From NCBI GenBank assembly GCA_045646525.1, contig JAZRKX010000011.1, positions 1 through 48,335 on the forward strand: a stretch of DNA of 48,335 nucleotides, written 5' to 3'. Each line of letters begins with the position of its first letter. Position 1 is the stretch's first letter. This document shows positions 38,156 through 45,243 of this stretch, in pieces. This DNA comes from RGIG8748 sp045646525. Its GTDB lineage: Bacteria; Bacillota; Clostridia; UMGS1810. The notes below the pieces were generated by a model that was not told the origin of the DNA, did not search any database, and saw nothing but the letters and a program-made list of their open reading frames with translations. The position numbers and the translations under genes are program-made.

Positions 38156-39223
38156 TTATAGCAATTTCACTTCTTTCAGTTCCGCTTTGTCCTTTTCCTT
38201 TAGCTTCTCCGTGAAGTGAATATATATCTCCTGTGTCACTCTGGCGTTCTTCTCGTGTCGAAGCCTGCGCTGAATGAAGTCATAGGTCTTTCCAGATTCG
38301 CACAACAACGCCGCATGAGTATGTCTGAATATATGTGGCGTGATTTTCCTTCCGAGAATTTTCTCGCTTGTCTCTCCGAGATATTTCCTGTAAGCCGCAT
38401 ACTCTGAATCGAAAAACAATCTGTCTGTAGGAATATGCGGTGTGCGCTTTTTCAATTCTAAAATATCATGGCAAACTATGTCAAGTTCATCTTGCATGGA
38501 AATTGAATCTTCTGATGCGGAAGTTTTAGCTGTAGTCACTTCTTTGGTAGCAGGATTGACCGTTTTGGATATGGATATAGACCTGTTGGCAAAGTCCAAA
38601 TCAGATTCTTCCAACGCCAACGCTTCGCCTATCCTGCATCCAGACAGGACGAGGAACTTGGTCAACAGCTTCCATTTCTCGTTATTCATTCCATCTATCA
38701 GTTTATTACAATCCTCTCTCTCAAGGAACTTATCTTGCACCTTCTCTCGTTTGGTAGGCTCTGGAACTCTGTCCAACTTATCAATGAAGGAAATATCCTC
38801 TAAAAAATCGTTCCTGTACCCCCACCGAATCAGCGTCTTGAATCTTCCGATATACTCATTGTACTGCACATCAGCTTTCAAGAACTTATCCCTTACATAG
38901 TGAGCGGTCAATCCGTTGATTTCCACATCGCCAAGTATCTTCTCAAATGTATTGCAGGCAGATTTATTGCGTAAATAGGTAGACCGTTTATGCAATAATT
39001 CCACTTCTCGCAAATAGAACGATGATAGTTGTGACAGATAAATTTTATCTGGTATGATATTTGTCTTCTCCGCTACAATGGCATCGAGTTTCCTCTGTGC
39101 CTTTGTGCGCTCCTGTGGCGTGTTTCTGGGCATTTTAACGCTGACCTTGGACAATTTACCATCGAGAGGGTTTTTGAACCTCTCAAACGCTCTGAACGCC
39201 TTTCCTCGTTTCTCAATCCACAT
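38156..39223 (-). CDS. int: Tyrosine integrase
   Basis: 355 aa from ATG 39223-39221, with AAAGGA upstream (an extra TTG two codons earlier is possible). Catalytic residues Arg197 (SGCRIGE), a Lys in the beta turn near 233, His297 and Arg300 (HIFRHTH), His323 (LRHEK) and Tyr334 (EIYIHF) are all visible. An N-terminal arm-binding region and SAM-like core-binding domain precede the catalytic domain. It integrates the phage at attB and, with other factors, excises it. Oriented away from the late genes and next to attP. Confidence 0.93.
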   Translation of the reverse strand: MWIEKRGKAFRAFERFKNPLDGKLSKVSVKMPRNTPQERTKAQRKLDAIVAEKTNIIPDKIYLSQLSSFYLREVELLHKRSTYLRNKSACNTFEKILGDVEINGLTAHYVRDKFLKADVQYNEYIGRFKTLIRWGYRNDFLEDISFIDKLDRVPEPTKREKVQDKFLEREDCNKLIDGMNNEKWKLLTKFLVLSGCRIGEALALEESDLDFANRSISISKTVNPATKEVTTAKTSASEDSISMQDELDIVCHDILELKKRTPHIPTDRLFFDSEYAAYRKYLGETSEKILGRKITPHIFRHTHAALLCESGKTYDFIQRRLRHEKNARVTQEIYIHFTEKLKEKDKAELKEVKLL

Positions 39224-39313
39224 TGACAATATCCTTTACTTGTGCTACAATTCCCCTAGGTTGTTTTAAGTCATTGCTACAACTCAAAGAAGAATTGCTC
39301 CTACAGTTCTTCC

Positions 39314-39340
39314 AAAGGGCGCTCGAAAAGAGCGCTCTTT
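39314..39340. terminator. Hairpin terminator between repressor and integrase
   Basis: AAAGGGCGCTC (39314-39324), loop GAAAA, GAGCGCTCTTT (39330-39340): an 11-bp stem with one G.U pair and A/T ends in both directions. It would limit transcription from the repressor into int. Confidence 0.72.
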
Positions 39341-39364
39341 GTCTATCTTGGACGCACAGACCCC

Positions 39365-39790
39365 TTATGCGTCATTCCCCACCATCTTATCGACACCATC
39401 TTGTGTGTATCTGTTCGACATTATTATGTCTGAAATATACTCAACCGCTTTTGCTTGACCTTCCTTATTAAGAGACCTAAATTTTCTTATCATATCCTCT
39501 TCCGATGATGTAAGCATCAGCTCGTCTTTTTTAATAGGAAGCTCGTCTTCTTCAACATCACAATATCCCATTAGCCATGCTTCCGAAACTCCTAGCGCCA
39601 TAGACAATATTGTTAGCTTGTCTTGTCTAGGAGAAAACTTGCCTGCTAGATATTGGCTTAAATGGCTCTTTGTGAGTTGAACGCCGTATTTCCTGCAATA
39701 AGGTCTGCATAAATTAACGATGTCTACTTGTCTCAAGTTCTTTTCTGCCATTACTTGTCGTAGCCTTCTGGCTGTCATTGTAGCGTTCAT
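39365..39790 (-). CDS. CI-like phage repressor
   Basis: 141 aa from ATG 39790-39788, GGGAGGG 7 nt upstream; another start at 39778 is possible. N-terminal HTH_3 domain (residues about 10-65): AEKNLRQVDIVNLC, LTKSHLSQYLAGKFSPR, ILSMALGVSEAWLMGY. The C-terminal part is short and helical and lacks a visible LexA/CI Ser-Lys peptidase, so induction may not be by RecA-mediated self-cleavage. It faces a Cro-like gene across an operator with tandem repeats. Confidence 0.83.
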   Translation of the reverse strand: MNATMTARRLRQVMAEKNLRQVDIVNLCRPYCRKYGVQLTKSHLSQYLAGKFSPRQDKLTILSMALGVSEAWLMGYCDVEEDELPIKKDELMLTSSEEDMIRKFRSLNKEGQAKAVEYISDIIMSNRYTQDGVDKMVGNDA

Positions 39791-39811
39791 CCGCAATCCC
39801 TCCCTAATTAA

Positions 39812-39847
39812 AATATACACTACTTCAAGTAACAGTTCAAGAAACAG
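39812..39847 (-). promoter_or_regulatory. Repressor promoter with tandem 12-bp operators
   Basis: Minus strand: -35 TTGAAC (39835-39840), 17-nt spacer, -10 TATATT (39812-39817). Two tandem repeats TTCAAGTAACAG (39824-39835) and TTCAAGAAACAG (39836-39847) overlap the promoter; a third partial copy TTCAAT is at 39859. The repressor or Cro-like protein probably binds here. Confidence 0.8.
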
Positions 39848-39881
39848 AATCAGAAAAGTTCAATTTTTTTAATAAAACCGC

Positions 39882-39910
39882 TTGACAACTTTATTTCTGT
39901 GTGGTAAGGT
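39882..39910 (+). promoter_or_regulatory. Early rightward promoter (PR-like)
   Basis: Plus strand: consensus -35 TTGACA (39882-39887), 17-nt spacer, -10-like TAAGGT (39905-39910). It points into the Cro-like gene at 39954 and the early operon. The -10 is imperfect, which suggests positive control or modest basal activity. Confidence 0.68.
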
Positions 39911-39953
39911 AAGGGCAGTTAAAACATCTGAACATTTACGAAGGAGCAATTTT

Positions 39954-40178
39954 ATGACTTATGATTACTCAAAACTTAACGGCAGAATCGTAGAGATTTA
40001 TAAGACCAGATATGCGTTTGCAAAAGCAATGGGATGGTCTAACCACACGATGTCTGCAAAACTTCACAATAAGATTCCGTGGAAGCAGAGAGATATTGAA
40101 AAGGCCATCAACCTTTTACATGTTGATAAGCACGAGATTGGAGATTATTTTTTTGCTTTAGAAGTTAAGAGTATTTAA
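39954..40178 (+). CDS. Cro-like DUF739 protein
   Basis: 74 aa from ATG 39954, AAGGAG upstream; a longer frame from 39882 runs over the promoter and is rejected. Single HTH domain (YSKLNGRIVEIYKTRYAFAKAMG, WSNHTMSAKLHNK, KAINLLHVDKHEIGDYFF), the DUF739 family found opposite CI-type repressors. It should bind the shared operator to favour lytic growth. Confidence 0.85.
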   Translation: MTYDYSKLNGRIVEIYKTRYAFAKAMGWSNHTMSAKLHNKIPWKQRDIEKAINLLHVDKHEIGDYFFALEVKSI

Positions 40179-40352
40179 CTCTCAACATCCGACAGCACCG
40201 CGCAGGCCTTCCTTATTAGCCATTAAACCCCAGTGCTGTTGCTTGTTCTGACATTCCATAGTAATCTGCGCGGTGCTGTTAGCTGTTGAGAGGAGCTAGG
40301 GGGCGGTGGTCTTTATCATCCTTTTTCTCCACCGCCCTCGAAGAAAGCGAGG
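40179..40352 (+). ncRNA. Structured non-coding region with three hairpins
   Basis: Hairpin 1: a 27-nt arm (40179-40205) pairs with 40266-40292, 24 of 27 positions, around a 60-nt loop; the outer 9 bp and inner 14 bp are perfect. The loop holds AGTGCTGT, which could also pair with ACAGCAC in the left arm, giving a competing fold. Hairpin 2: GGGCGGTGG (40301-40309) with CCACCGCCC (40329-40337). Hairpin 3: CCTCG (40336-40340) with CGAGG (40348-40352). The three lie end to end between the Cro-like gene and a 29-aa peptide. Whether it is an RNA regulator, an antiterminator or a replication site is unknown. Confidence 0.66.
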
Positions 40353-40357
40353 TAAGT

Positions 40358-40447
40358 ATGTTTATCAACCCAGTATTAGTAGGAGTATTAGCAACGATTA
40401 TGGTTCTTGAAACTGTAATCATCGTAGCCGCCATTTTGAAGCGGTAG
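40358..40447 (+). CDS. 29-aa membrane peptide
   Basis: A 29-aa frame (MFINPVLVGVLATIMVLETVIIVAAILKR) with one membrane helix and a basic end. GAGG lies 5 nt before the ATG, partly in hairpin 3. Short but strongly hydrophobic with a plausible ribosome site; it may be a host-membrane or regulatory peptide. Confidence 0.5.
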   Translation: MFINPVLVGVLATIMVLETVIIVAAILKR

Positions 40448-40461
40448 AGAGGAGAGTAGCA

Positions 40462-40590
40462 ATGTCTGGATTAGGATGCAACCTAGTAATTATTGGTATC
40501 GGAGTTTCATTAAGTATTTTCATGTGGGTTTTCCATAAAGCTATGTGCGATGAAATTGACTGGCCAGAAAGATGGGATAAGGAAAAGTAA
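40462..40590 (+). CDS. 42-aa membrane protein
   Basis: 42 aa with GAGAGGAGAG upstream. An N-terminal membrane helix (CNLVIIGIGVSLSIFMWVF) followed by a charged tail (DEIDWPERWDKEK). It overlaps the next gene start by TAATG. Function unknown; small membrane proteins at the start of early operons often interfere with host physiology or superinfection. Confidence 0.62.
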   Translation: MSGLGCNLVIIGIGVSLSIFMWVFHKAMCDEIDWPERWDKEK

Positions 40591-41003
40591 TGTGGAGAAC
40601 ACACAGTCAGTTGCAAAGCATTTTCAGCGTTAGTCCTGCTCACGCAACCAAGATGTGCAGATTCATAGACAGCCACCTTGACAGATATGGACAGGATGCC
40701 GTTATTGCCAAATCATATTCAGTTCTTGCTTTTGCCGATGCTTGTAAGAACTATCTGGCAATAAATGAAGGGAAGGAAGTTCCGTCTTTTGACCCAGAGA
40801 GAATCAAGCCGTATGTAGCGGAGATGCTAATAGATAACGCGCAGGATTACTACGAGGTTGGAGTAAGGAAGGCGAGGATGGCTTTGTACGACGCGGTAAA
40901 CGATTACTTCTACGACACAAAAATACCGAAGGAATCACAGAGAGTAGTAAGGGCAATAAGGACAGCCGTTTTATCACTAATTAAGACCGAGGATATTCAA
41001 TGA
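40590..41003 (+). CDS. HTH-like early protein
   Basis: 137 aa. Starts in the stop of the 42-aa gene; GGATAAGGA upstream. N-terminal segment SQLQSIFSVSPAHATKMCRFIDSHLDR could be a helix-turn-helix; the rest is helical. No clear family. It overlaps the next gene by ATGA. It may be an early regulator or replication-associated protein. Confidence 0.6.
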   Translation: MWRTHSQLQSIFSVSPAHATKMCRFIDSHLDRYGQDAVIAKSYSVLAFADACKNYLAINEGKEVPSFDPERIKPYVAEMLIDNAQDYYEVGVRKARMALYDAVNDYFYDTKIPKESQRVVRAIRTAVLSLIKTEDIQ

Positions 41004-41332
41004 ACTACAAGACAGAGATACCAGTTTACGAGACAGACAAGCACATGACAGAGCAACTTACATTGCTTTTCGACGAGGATTTATATGAGCGAGTTGACAA
41101 TCTGTCCGTTGAGCTTGGTTTATCTATGAACGCTTTATGCAGAACTCTTATAGACTACGGAATCAAGCATTGCAAAATTGAGGTCGAAAAAGGAGATGCA
41201 TGTAAAAACTGCGTTCACTATATGGCAGATGACAAAGACAACCATATATGCACCAACCAATTAAGCAAATACTTTGCTAGCTTCAGACCTTCTGATTGTT
41301 GGTGCGTACAACACAAAAGGAGATGGAAATGA
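41000..41332 (+). CDS. RHH-like protein with cysteine tail
   Basis: 110 aa. N-terminal half (QLTLLFDEDLYERVDNLSVELGLSMNALCRTLIDYGIKH) fits a CopG/Arc-type ribbon-helix-helix domain. The C-terminal half has CKNCVHYMADDKDNHIC...CWC, a candidate zinc site. Together, a small DNA-binding regulator. It is a second candidate for the TGTCNGACA operator, but its gene is far from the block. Confidence 0.66.
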   Translation: MNYKTEIPVYETDKHMTEQLTLLFDEDLYERVDNLSVELGLSMNALCRTLIDYGIKHCKIEVEKGDACKNCVHYMADDKDNHICTNQLSKYFASFRPSDCWCVQHKRRWK

Positions 41333-41490
41333 GTTATTTCGATTATGAGCCGTCATTCTTCTTGGACGACACCGAGATATATGACGAAGAAGAGGATTTC
41401 ATTGACGCTGACGGTTACGGCAAGGACGGATACTTCTACGGTATGCCAGAGTACAAGCGGTACAAGGAGTTTGAAGATGACGAGCCTTGA
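41329..41490 (+). CDS. Small acidic Tyr-rich protein
   Basis: 53 aa from ATG 41329 (ATGA overlap). Very acidic and aromatic (FDYEPSFFLDDTEIYDEEEDFIDADGYGKDGYFYG). It resembles the acidic proteins of the minus-strand block in composition. No family recognised. Confidence 0.6.
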   Translation: MSYFDYEPSFFLDDTEIYDEEEDFIDADGYGKDGYFYGMPEYKRYKEFEDDEP

Positions 41491-41662
41491 TTACGAGACA
41501 GACAGGTTGGTAGCGAGCCTAAAGCAGTGGAACGAAGAACTGGAGCTTTTCAATCAAACATTAAGAGAGGAGATTGGCAATGGATGTGAGAACAGCACTA
41601 AACAAGATTCAGACGGAACTCAAAGCCCCCAAGAACTTATACAACTCTTTTGGCAAGTATAA
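41477..41662 (+). CDS. Overlapping small helical protein
   Basis: 61 aa from ATG 41477, with AAGGAG upstream. Helical start (LDYETDRLVASLKQWNEELELFNQTLREEIGN). Its last 83 bases overlap the ERF gene in another frame. The strong ribosome site supports translation; the overlapped C-terminus may be incidental. Confidence 0.5.
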   Translation: MTSLDYETDRLVASLKQWNEELELFNQTLREEIGNGCENSTKQDSDGTQSPQELIQLFWQV

Positions 41663-42263
41663 GTACAGGAACTTTGAGGGCATCTGCGAAGCGGTCAAGC
41701 CGCTTCTGGCGCAGACAGGCACAACGCTCGTTGTGACCGATTCCATGGAGAACATCGGAGACAGATACTACATCAAGGCTAAAGCCGTTCTGACAAGCGT
41801 AGAGGACGGTTCAGAGGTAGTCGCAGAAGCACTGGCAAGAGAGCCTATCGCCAAGAAGGGCATGGACGAAGCGCAGATTACAGGAGCGACATCTAGCTAT
41901 GCAAGGAAGTATTGCCTTAACGGTCTGTTCCTGTTGGACGACACGAAAGACCCCGATACAGACGAGTCTCATATCGAGTCGGAAGCGAGGAGCAAGAAAG
42001 AAGCCAAGTCAGCGAAGGTCGACAGAGAGCCTTGTTACATTCCAACTGAATCTACAAAAGATGACCCTGCAATGTCAGAACAGCTTGAGCAGATAGAAGC
42101 ATTATGCAAGGAAGACAAAGTTCCTGCGCAGTTTATCGCCAACATGTACAGCATAGGGTCTCTGGACGAACTGACTGTTGCACAGGCATACGCAGTTGTG
42201 AAGGCATGGGATAGATTCGCTGACAAGTATGAAGCATCTCTAGAGGGGATTCCGTTTGAATGA
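41580..42263 (+). CDS. erf: ERF-family single-strand annealing protein
   Basis: 227 aa from ATG 41580 with GAGAGGAG upstream. The N-terminal 150 residues (FGKYKYRNFEGICEAVKPLL, GTTLVVTDSMENIGDRYYIKA, GMDEAQITGATSSYARKYCLNGLFLLDD) match the ERF family of phage recombination proteins that anneal complementary single strands. It acts in recombination and concatemer formation together with SSB, RusA and the NinB-like protein. Charged C-terminal region, variable in the family. Confidence 0.88.
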   Translation: MDVRTALNKIQTELKAPKNLYNSFGKYKYRNFEGICEAVKPLLAQTGTTLVVTDSMENIGDRYYIKAKAVLTSVEDGSEVVAEALAREPIAKKGMDEAQITGATSSYARKYCLNGLFLLDDTKDPDTDESHIESEARSKKEAKSAKVDREPCYIPTESTKDDPAMSEQLEQIEALCKEDKVPAQFIANMYSIGSLDELTVAQAYAVVKAWDRFADKYEASLEGIPFE

Positions 42264-42835
42264 TTACAGGACGCATTAAAAACTTCACCAAAGACTTCCT
42301 GTCTGGCAAGCAGAATTTAACGCTTGAAGTCAATGGAGACATCACGGAACTGGTCGAAAAGCTGAAAGATGAATTGCTTTCGATAGAAATATCAAAGTTT
42401 CGTAAGAAACGGAGTCTTACCGCGAATGGCTACTATTGGGCGTTAGTCCACAAGATAAGCGAAGTGAATAACTTGCCCGATATGGTCACTCACAATCTGT
42501 ATCTCCGAGACTGTCATTGTCTTGAGTACATCAACGGCGAAACGGTAGCCGTTCCTGTTCCAGACACGCCAGAAGCAGAGGGAGAAGTGTTGAGGAAGTC
42601 AGAGTACCACTTAATGCCGACAGGAAGGACTATAGAGGGCAAGAATGGCACATTGAGATTCTATCTAATGCTTCGAGGCAGTAGTGATTTTGACAGCGGA
42701 GAGATGAATAGGCTAATCAGCTTTGCCGTCCAAGACGCGAAGCAGTTGGGAATACCAGTCATGACTGAAAACGAACAACGACAACTTATTGAACTGTATG
42801 GAAGGAGTAAAAAAAATGAGAAAACAAGTAGTTAG
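42260..42835 (+). CDS. NinB-like recombination protein
   Basis: 191 aa, ATGA overlap with ERF. Contains RKKRSLTANGYYWALVHKIS and FDSGEMNRLISFAVQDAKQLGI, which resemble the NinB family of phage recombination accessory proteins that bind single-stranded DNA. The position between ERF and RusA fits. Confidence 0.7.
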   Translation: MITGRIKNFTKDFLSGKQNLTLEVNGDITELVEKLKDELLSIEISKFRKKRSLTANGYYWALVHKISEVNNLPDMVTHNLYLRDCHCLEYINGETVAVPVPDTPEAEGEVLRKSEYHLMPTGRTIEGKNGTLRFYLMLRGSSDFDSGEMNRLISFAVQDAKQLGIPVMTENEQRQLIELYGRSKKNEKTSS

Positions 42836-43046
42836 AGTAAGAGATTATCTTCGGAATCACAACGGCATCACACAGTTAGAAGCCACGCATAACCTTGGTA
42901 TCACAAGGCTTTCAGCCGTCATCTTCGACATGAAGAAGGATGGATTCGTTATTGACGACGAGATGGTTAGCGTGGTCAACAGATACGGCGAGAAGACATC
43001 GGTGAAGCGATACTCCCTATTGTCAGAGCCAGAGGCGGTAGCGTGA
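42816..43046 (+). CDS. Helix-turn-helix phage protein
   Basis: 76 aa from ATG 42816, AAGGAG 8 nt upstream. Winged-helix-type pattern RDYLRNHNGITQLEATHNLG, ITRLSAVIFDMKKDG, then VNRYGEKTSVKRYSL. This small HTH family occurs next to RusA and replication genes in many Firmicutes phages. A regulatory or replication role is likely. Confidence 0.75.
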   Translation: MRKQVVRVRDYLRNHNGITQLEATHNLGITRLSAVIFDMKKDGFVIDDEMVSVVNRYGEKTSVKRYSLLSEPEAVA

Positions 43047-43456
43047 ATTTCGTAATAGAGTTACCGCCGATAACAAAGAAGAACAGTCAGCAGATTATCC
43101 ATGCTAAAGGCAGGCCGATGATTATTCCATCAAAGCAGTACGCACAGTACGAGAGGGATGCTCTTTGGATGCTGAACTATGATGGAGAGCCTATTGACTA
43201 CCCTGTGAATGTCAGCGCCAAATTTTTCATGAAGACGCGGAGAAAAGTTGACCTTGTCAATCTACAGGAAGCCTTGTTGGATGTCCTAGTCAGAGCAGAA
43301 ATTTTGGAAGACGACAACAGCAGAATTGTAGTGAGCATGGATGGGAGCAGAGTTAGCTACGACAAAGAACGACCTAGAACAGAAGTGGAGATAACCAGAA
43401 GTGAGTGGGTGGATAAAGATACACAGACAAATAGCGGAGAACAAGTTTCTCAATGA
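43043..43456 (+). CDS. rusA: RusA-like Holliday junction resolvase
   Basis: 137 aa, GTG start in a GTGA overlap. Family features: ITKKNSQQI near the start, KTRRKVDLVNLQEALLDVL (Asp70), ILEDDNSRIV (Asp90/91). In E. coli RusA the second Asp of DLDN is catalytic; here it is Val (DLVN), a variant I recall in other phage RusA relatives. It would cut four-way junctions during recombination. Its end overlaps the replication gene by 56 bases. Confidence 0.85.
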   Translation: MNFVIELPPITKKNSQQIIHAKGRPMIIPSKQYAQYERDALWMLNYDGEPIDYPVNVSAKFFMKTRRKVDLVNLQEALLDVLVRAEILEDDNSRIVVSMDGSRVSYDKERPRTEVEITRSEWVDKDTQTNSGEQVSQ

Positions 43457-44135
43457 TGGTCAGCCTTTTGACAAAACCCACGCATGGCTTGACATCCTAC
43501 TGAATGTCGATTGGAGAACAGGAGTTTGGCAACCATTAAGCGAGAGCTTTTTGGAGAACCGATGGAAATGGTCTCGCTCTAAAGTAAGGCGGTTTTTGAA
43601 GGGTCTAGTAGCAGAGAAGATGATACGGCTGAAGACCACAAACCATGGTACAACGCTGTATGTATGCAACTTCAAGAAGTACCAAACAGGCGATACAACA
43701 GACGATACAACAGACGATACAACAGGCGATACAACGCAAAGCCGCGCGGTTGACAGCAAAACTCCAAGCCAGCGACCAACAGACGATACAGCAACCGATA
43801 CAACAGGCGATACACAAATACAAGAAGTAAAGAAGAAAGAAGATAAGAATATAAAAGGGCGAAGGTCGCCAAAGTTCGCACCACCAACCGTTGACCAAGT
43901 AAGAGAGTATTGCCAAGAGAGAGGAAACGGCATCAACCCAGAATCGTTTGTAGATTTCTATGAAGCGCGAGGTTGGAAGTTGAGTAGAGGGTTGCAGATG
44001 AAGGACTGGAAAGCCGCTGTGAGGACTTGGGAGAAAAGAGACAAGGAGAGAAGGCCATCAACCAAGTTTAACAATCATCAGACACGACAGACCAACATGA
44101 GTGAACTGGAAAAGAAGTTACTGGCTACAAACTGA
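43401..44135 (+). CDS. Replication initiator (replisome organiser-like)
   Basis: 244 aa from GTG 43401. N-terminal winged-helix region beginning SGWIKIHRQIAENKF, with DILLNVDWRTG and WSRSKVRRFLKGLVAEKMIR, is the typical start of phage replisome organiser proteins. A Thr/Asp-rich low-complexity linker (about residues 97-137) with repeated DDTT/GDTT units follows, then a C-terminal domain with NPESFVDFYEARGWK. It probably binds the phage origin and loads host helicase. Confidence 0.82.
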   Translation: MSGWIKIHRQIAENKFLNDGQPFDKTHAWLDILLNVDWRTGVWQPLSESFLENRWKWSRSKVRRFLKGLVAEKMIRLKTTNHGTTLYVCNFKKYQTGDTTDDTTDDTTGDTTQSRAVDSKTPSQRPTDDTATDTTGDTQIQEVKKKEDKNIKGRRSPKFAPPTVDQVREYCQERGNGINPESFVDFYEARGWKLSRGLQMKDWKAAVRTWEKRDKERRPSTKFNNHQTRQTNMSELEKKLLATN

Positions 44136-44136
44136 C

Positions 44137-44448
44137 ATGATAAGCATTTTCACTGACAACTTAAAAGTATGCGGTGTAACAGGGCGAGGTGGCCACATCG
44201 AAGTGCATCACATATTTGGCGCGGCGAACAGAACGAGAAGCACTTTTTACGGATTTGTCATTCCGTTGTTAGCGGAGATACATCCAAACGGAGCGCACAG
44301 AGACGACAAGAAGTGCAAGGAACTGACAGGCAAGACTATCAAGGAGCTTGACCTTGAGTTAAAACAAGCCTGCCAACGATACTACGAGACCGAGTTAGGC
44401 AAAAGCCGAGAGGAGTGGCTCAAGGAGTTTAAGAGGAGTTACTTATGA
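44137..44448 (+). CDS. HNH-type nuclease-like protein
   Basis: 103 aa from ATG 44137; no strong ribosome site, so probably coupled to the replication gene. Contains GHIEVHHIFGAANR and IHPNGAHRDDKKCKELTGKTI, a pattern of HNH-like phage proteins with His-His and later His/Asp residues. It could nick DNA in replication or recombination. Full HNH geometry cannot be confirmed. Confidence 0.66.
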   Translation: MISIFTDNLKVCGVTGRGGHIEVHHIFGAANRTRSTFYGFVIPLLAEIHPNGAHRDDKKCKELTGKTIKELDLELKQACQRYYETELGKSREEWLKEFKRSYL

Positions 44449-44639
44449 CGGCACAGGACAGCGAACAATGTCACAGATGTAAGCACAGGTCAGTTATTTA
44501 CGCAAGTGGGCAGGCAAAGTATGGCGATTACATTTTCTGTTATTACATCGGAGATGAAGGGCATAGCAGAGGATGTCAAGTCGAGAACTGTGACAAGTTT
44601 GAAGAAGGCAAACCAAAGAGAAGAACAAGAGAGTTCTAG
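44445..44639 (+). CDS. Small cysteine-rich protein
   Basis: 64 aa, ATGA overlap. CHRCKHRSVIYA near the start, C...C pairs later (GCQVENC), and a basic tail (KPKRRTREF). Probably a zinc-binding small protein of the early operon. No family recognised. Confidence 0.64.
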   Translation: MTAQDSEQCHRCKHRSVIYASGQAKYGDYIFCYYIGDEGHSRGCQVENCDKFEEGKPKRRTREF

Positions 44640-44652
44640 AAGGAGAAAGACA

Positions 44653-45243
44653 ATGGCAAAAGCAACCAAAACGAGAATCAAGATTAACTGGAGCGGAGAA
44701 AAATTGCGTAACGCAATGTACGACAAGAGCATGACTAGCGCTGATTTGTCAAAGAGATTAGGAGTGTCATCGCCTTGCGTTAGGGCTTGGATTATCGACA
44801 GGAATAAGCCGACAAAAGAGAATATCGAGAAGCTAAATCTCCTGTTCGATGTGACTACGCAGTATTGGGAGAAGGAGAAGCGACAAAAGAGCTACAGCAT
44901 GGAGCAGTATCCGAGCGACAAAGCCAAGGAAGCGTATGAGCGCAATATCAATCCGCACGAAGCAAACAAGGCGAAGGTGAAGGAGAATCTGGCGAAGCTG
45001 AATGGAGAGCCTAAACAAGAATCTATCCGTTTCTCTGATGAATCATACACAAAAGCTCTTGAGTCTATAGAGAAACTTGAGAAAAAGGTGAAGGCAAAAA
45101 ATACCGAGATACAAGGGCTGAAATGCGAGTTAGAAGGACTCAAGGTAGAGAACGCAAGGCTTAAAGGCATCATCGAAGGAATGAACGCGCAGAGCCTTGA
45201 AAAAGAGGAAAAGGAATCTTGGTGGGCGAGACTCTGGAAGTAA
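44653..45243 (+). CDS. HTH and coiled-coil protein
   Basis: 196 aa from ATG 44653 with AAGGAG upstream; a longer frame lies over the previous gene and is rejected. N-terminal HTH_3 (LRNAMYDKSMTSADLSKRLGVSSPCVRAWIIDRNKPT), middle charged helix, C-terminal coiled coil (LESIEKLEKKVKAKNTEIQGLK, CELEGLKVENARLKGIIEG). A DNA-binding protein with a long dimerisation coil; it may regulate the early operon. Its end overlaps the Mom-like gene. Confidence 0.72.
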   Translation: MAKATKTRIKINWSGEKLRNAMYDKSMTSADLSKRLGVSSPCVRAWIIDRNKPTKENIEKLNLLFDVTTQYWEKEKRQKSYSMEQYPSDKAKEAYERNINPHEANKAKVKENLAKLNGEPKQESIRFSDESYTKALESIEKLEKKVKAKNTEIQGLKCELEGLKVENARLKGIIEGMNAQSLEKEEKESWWARLWK

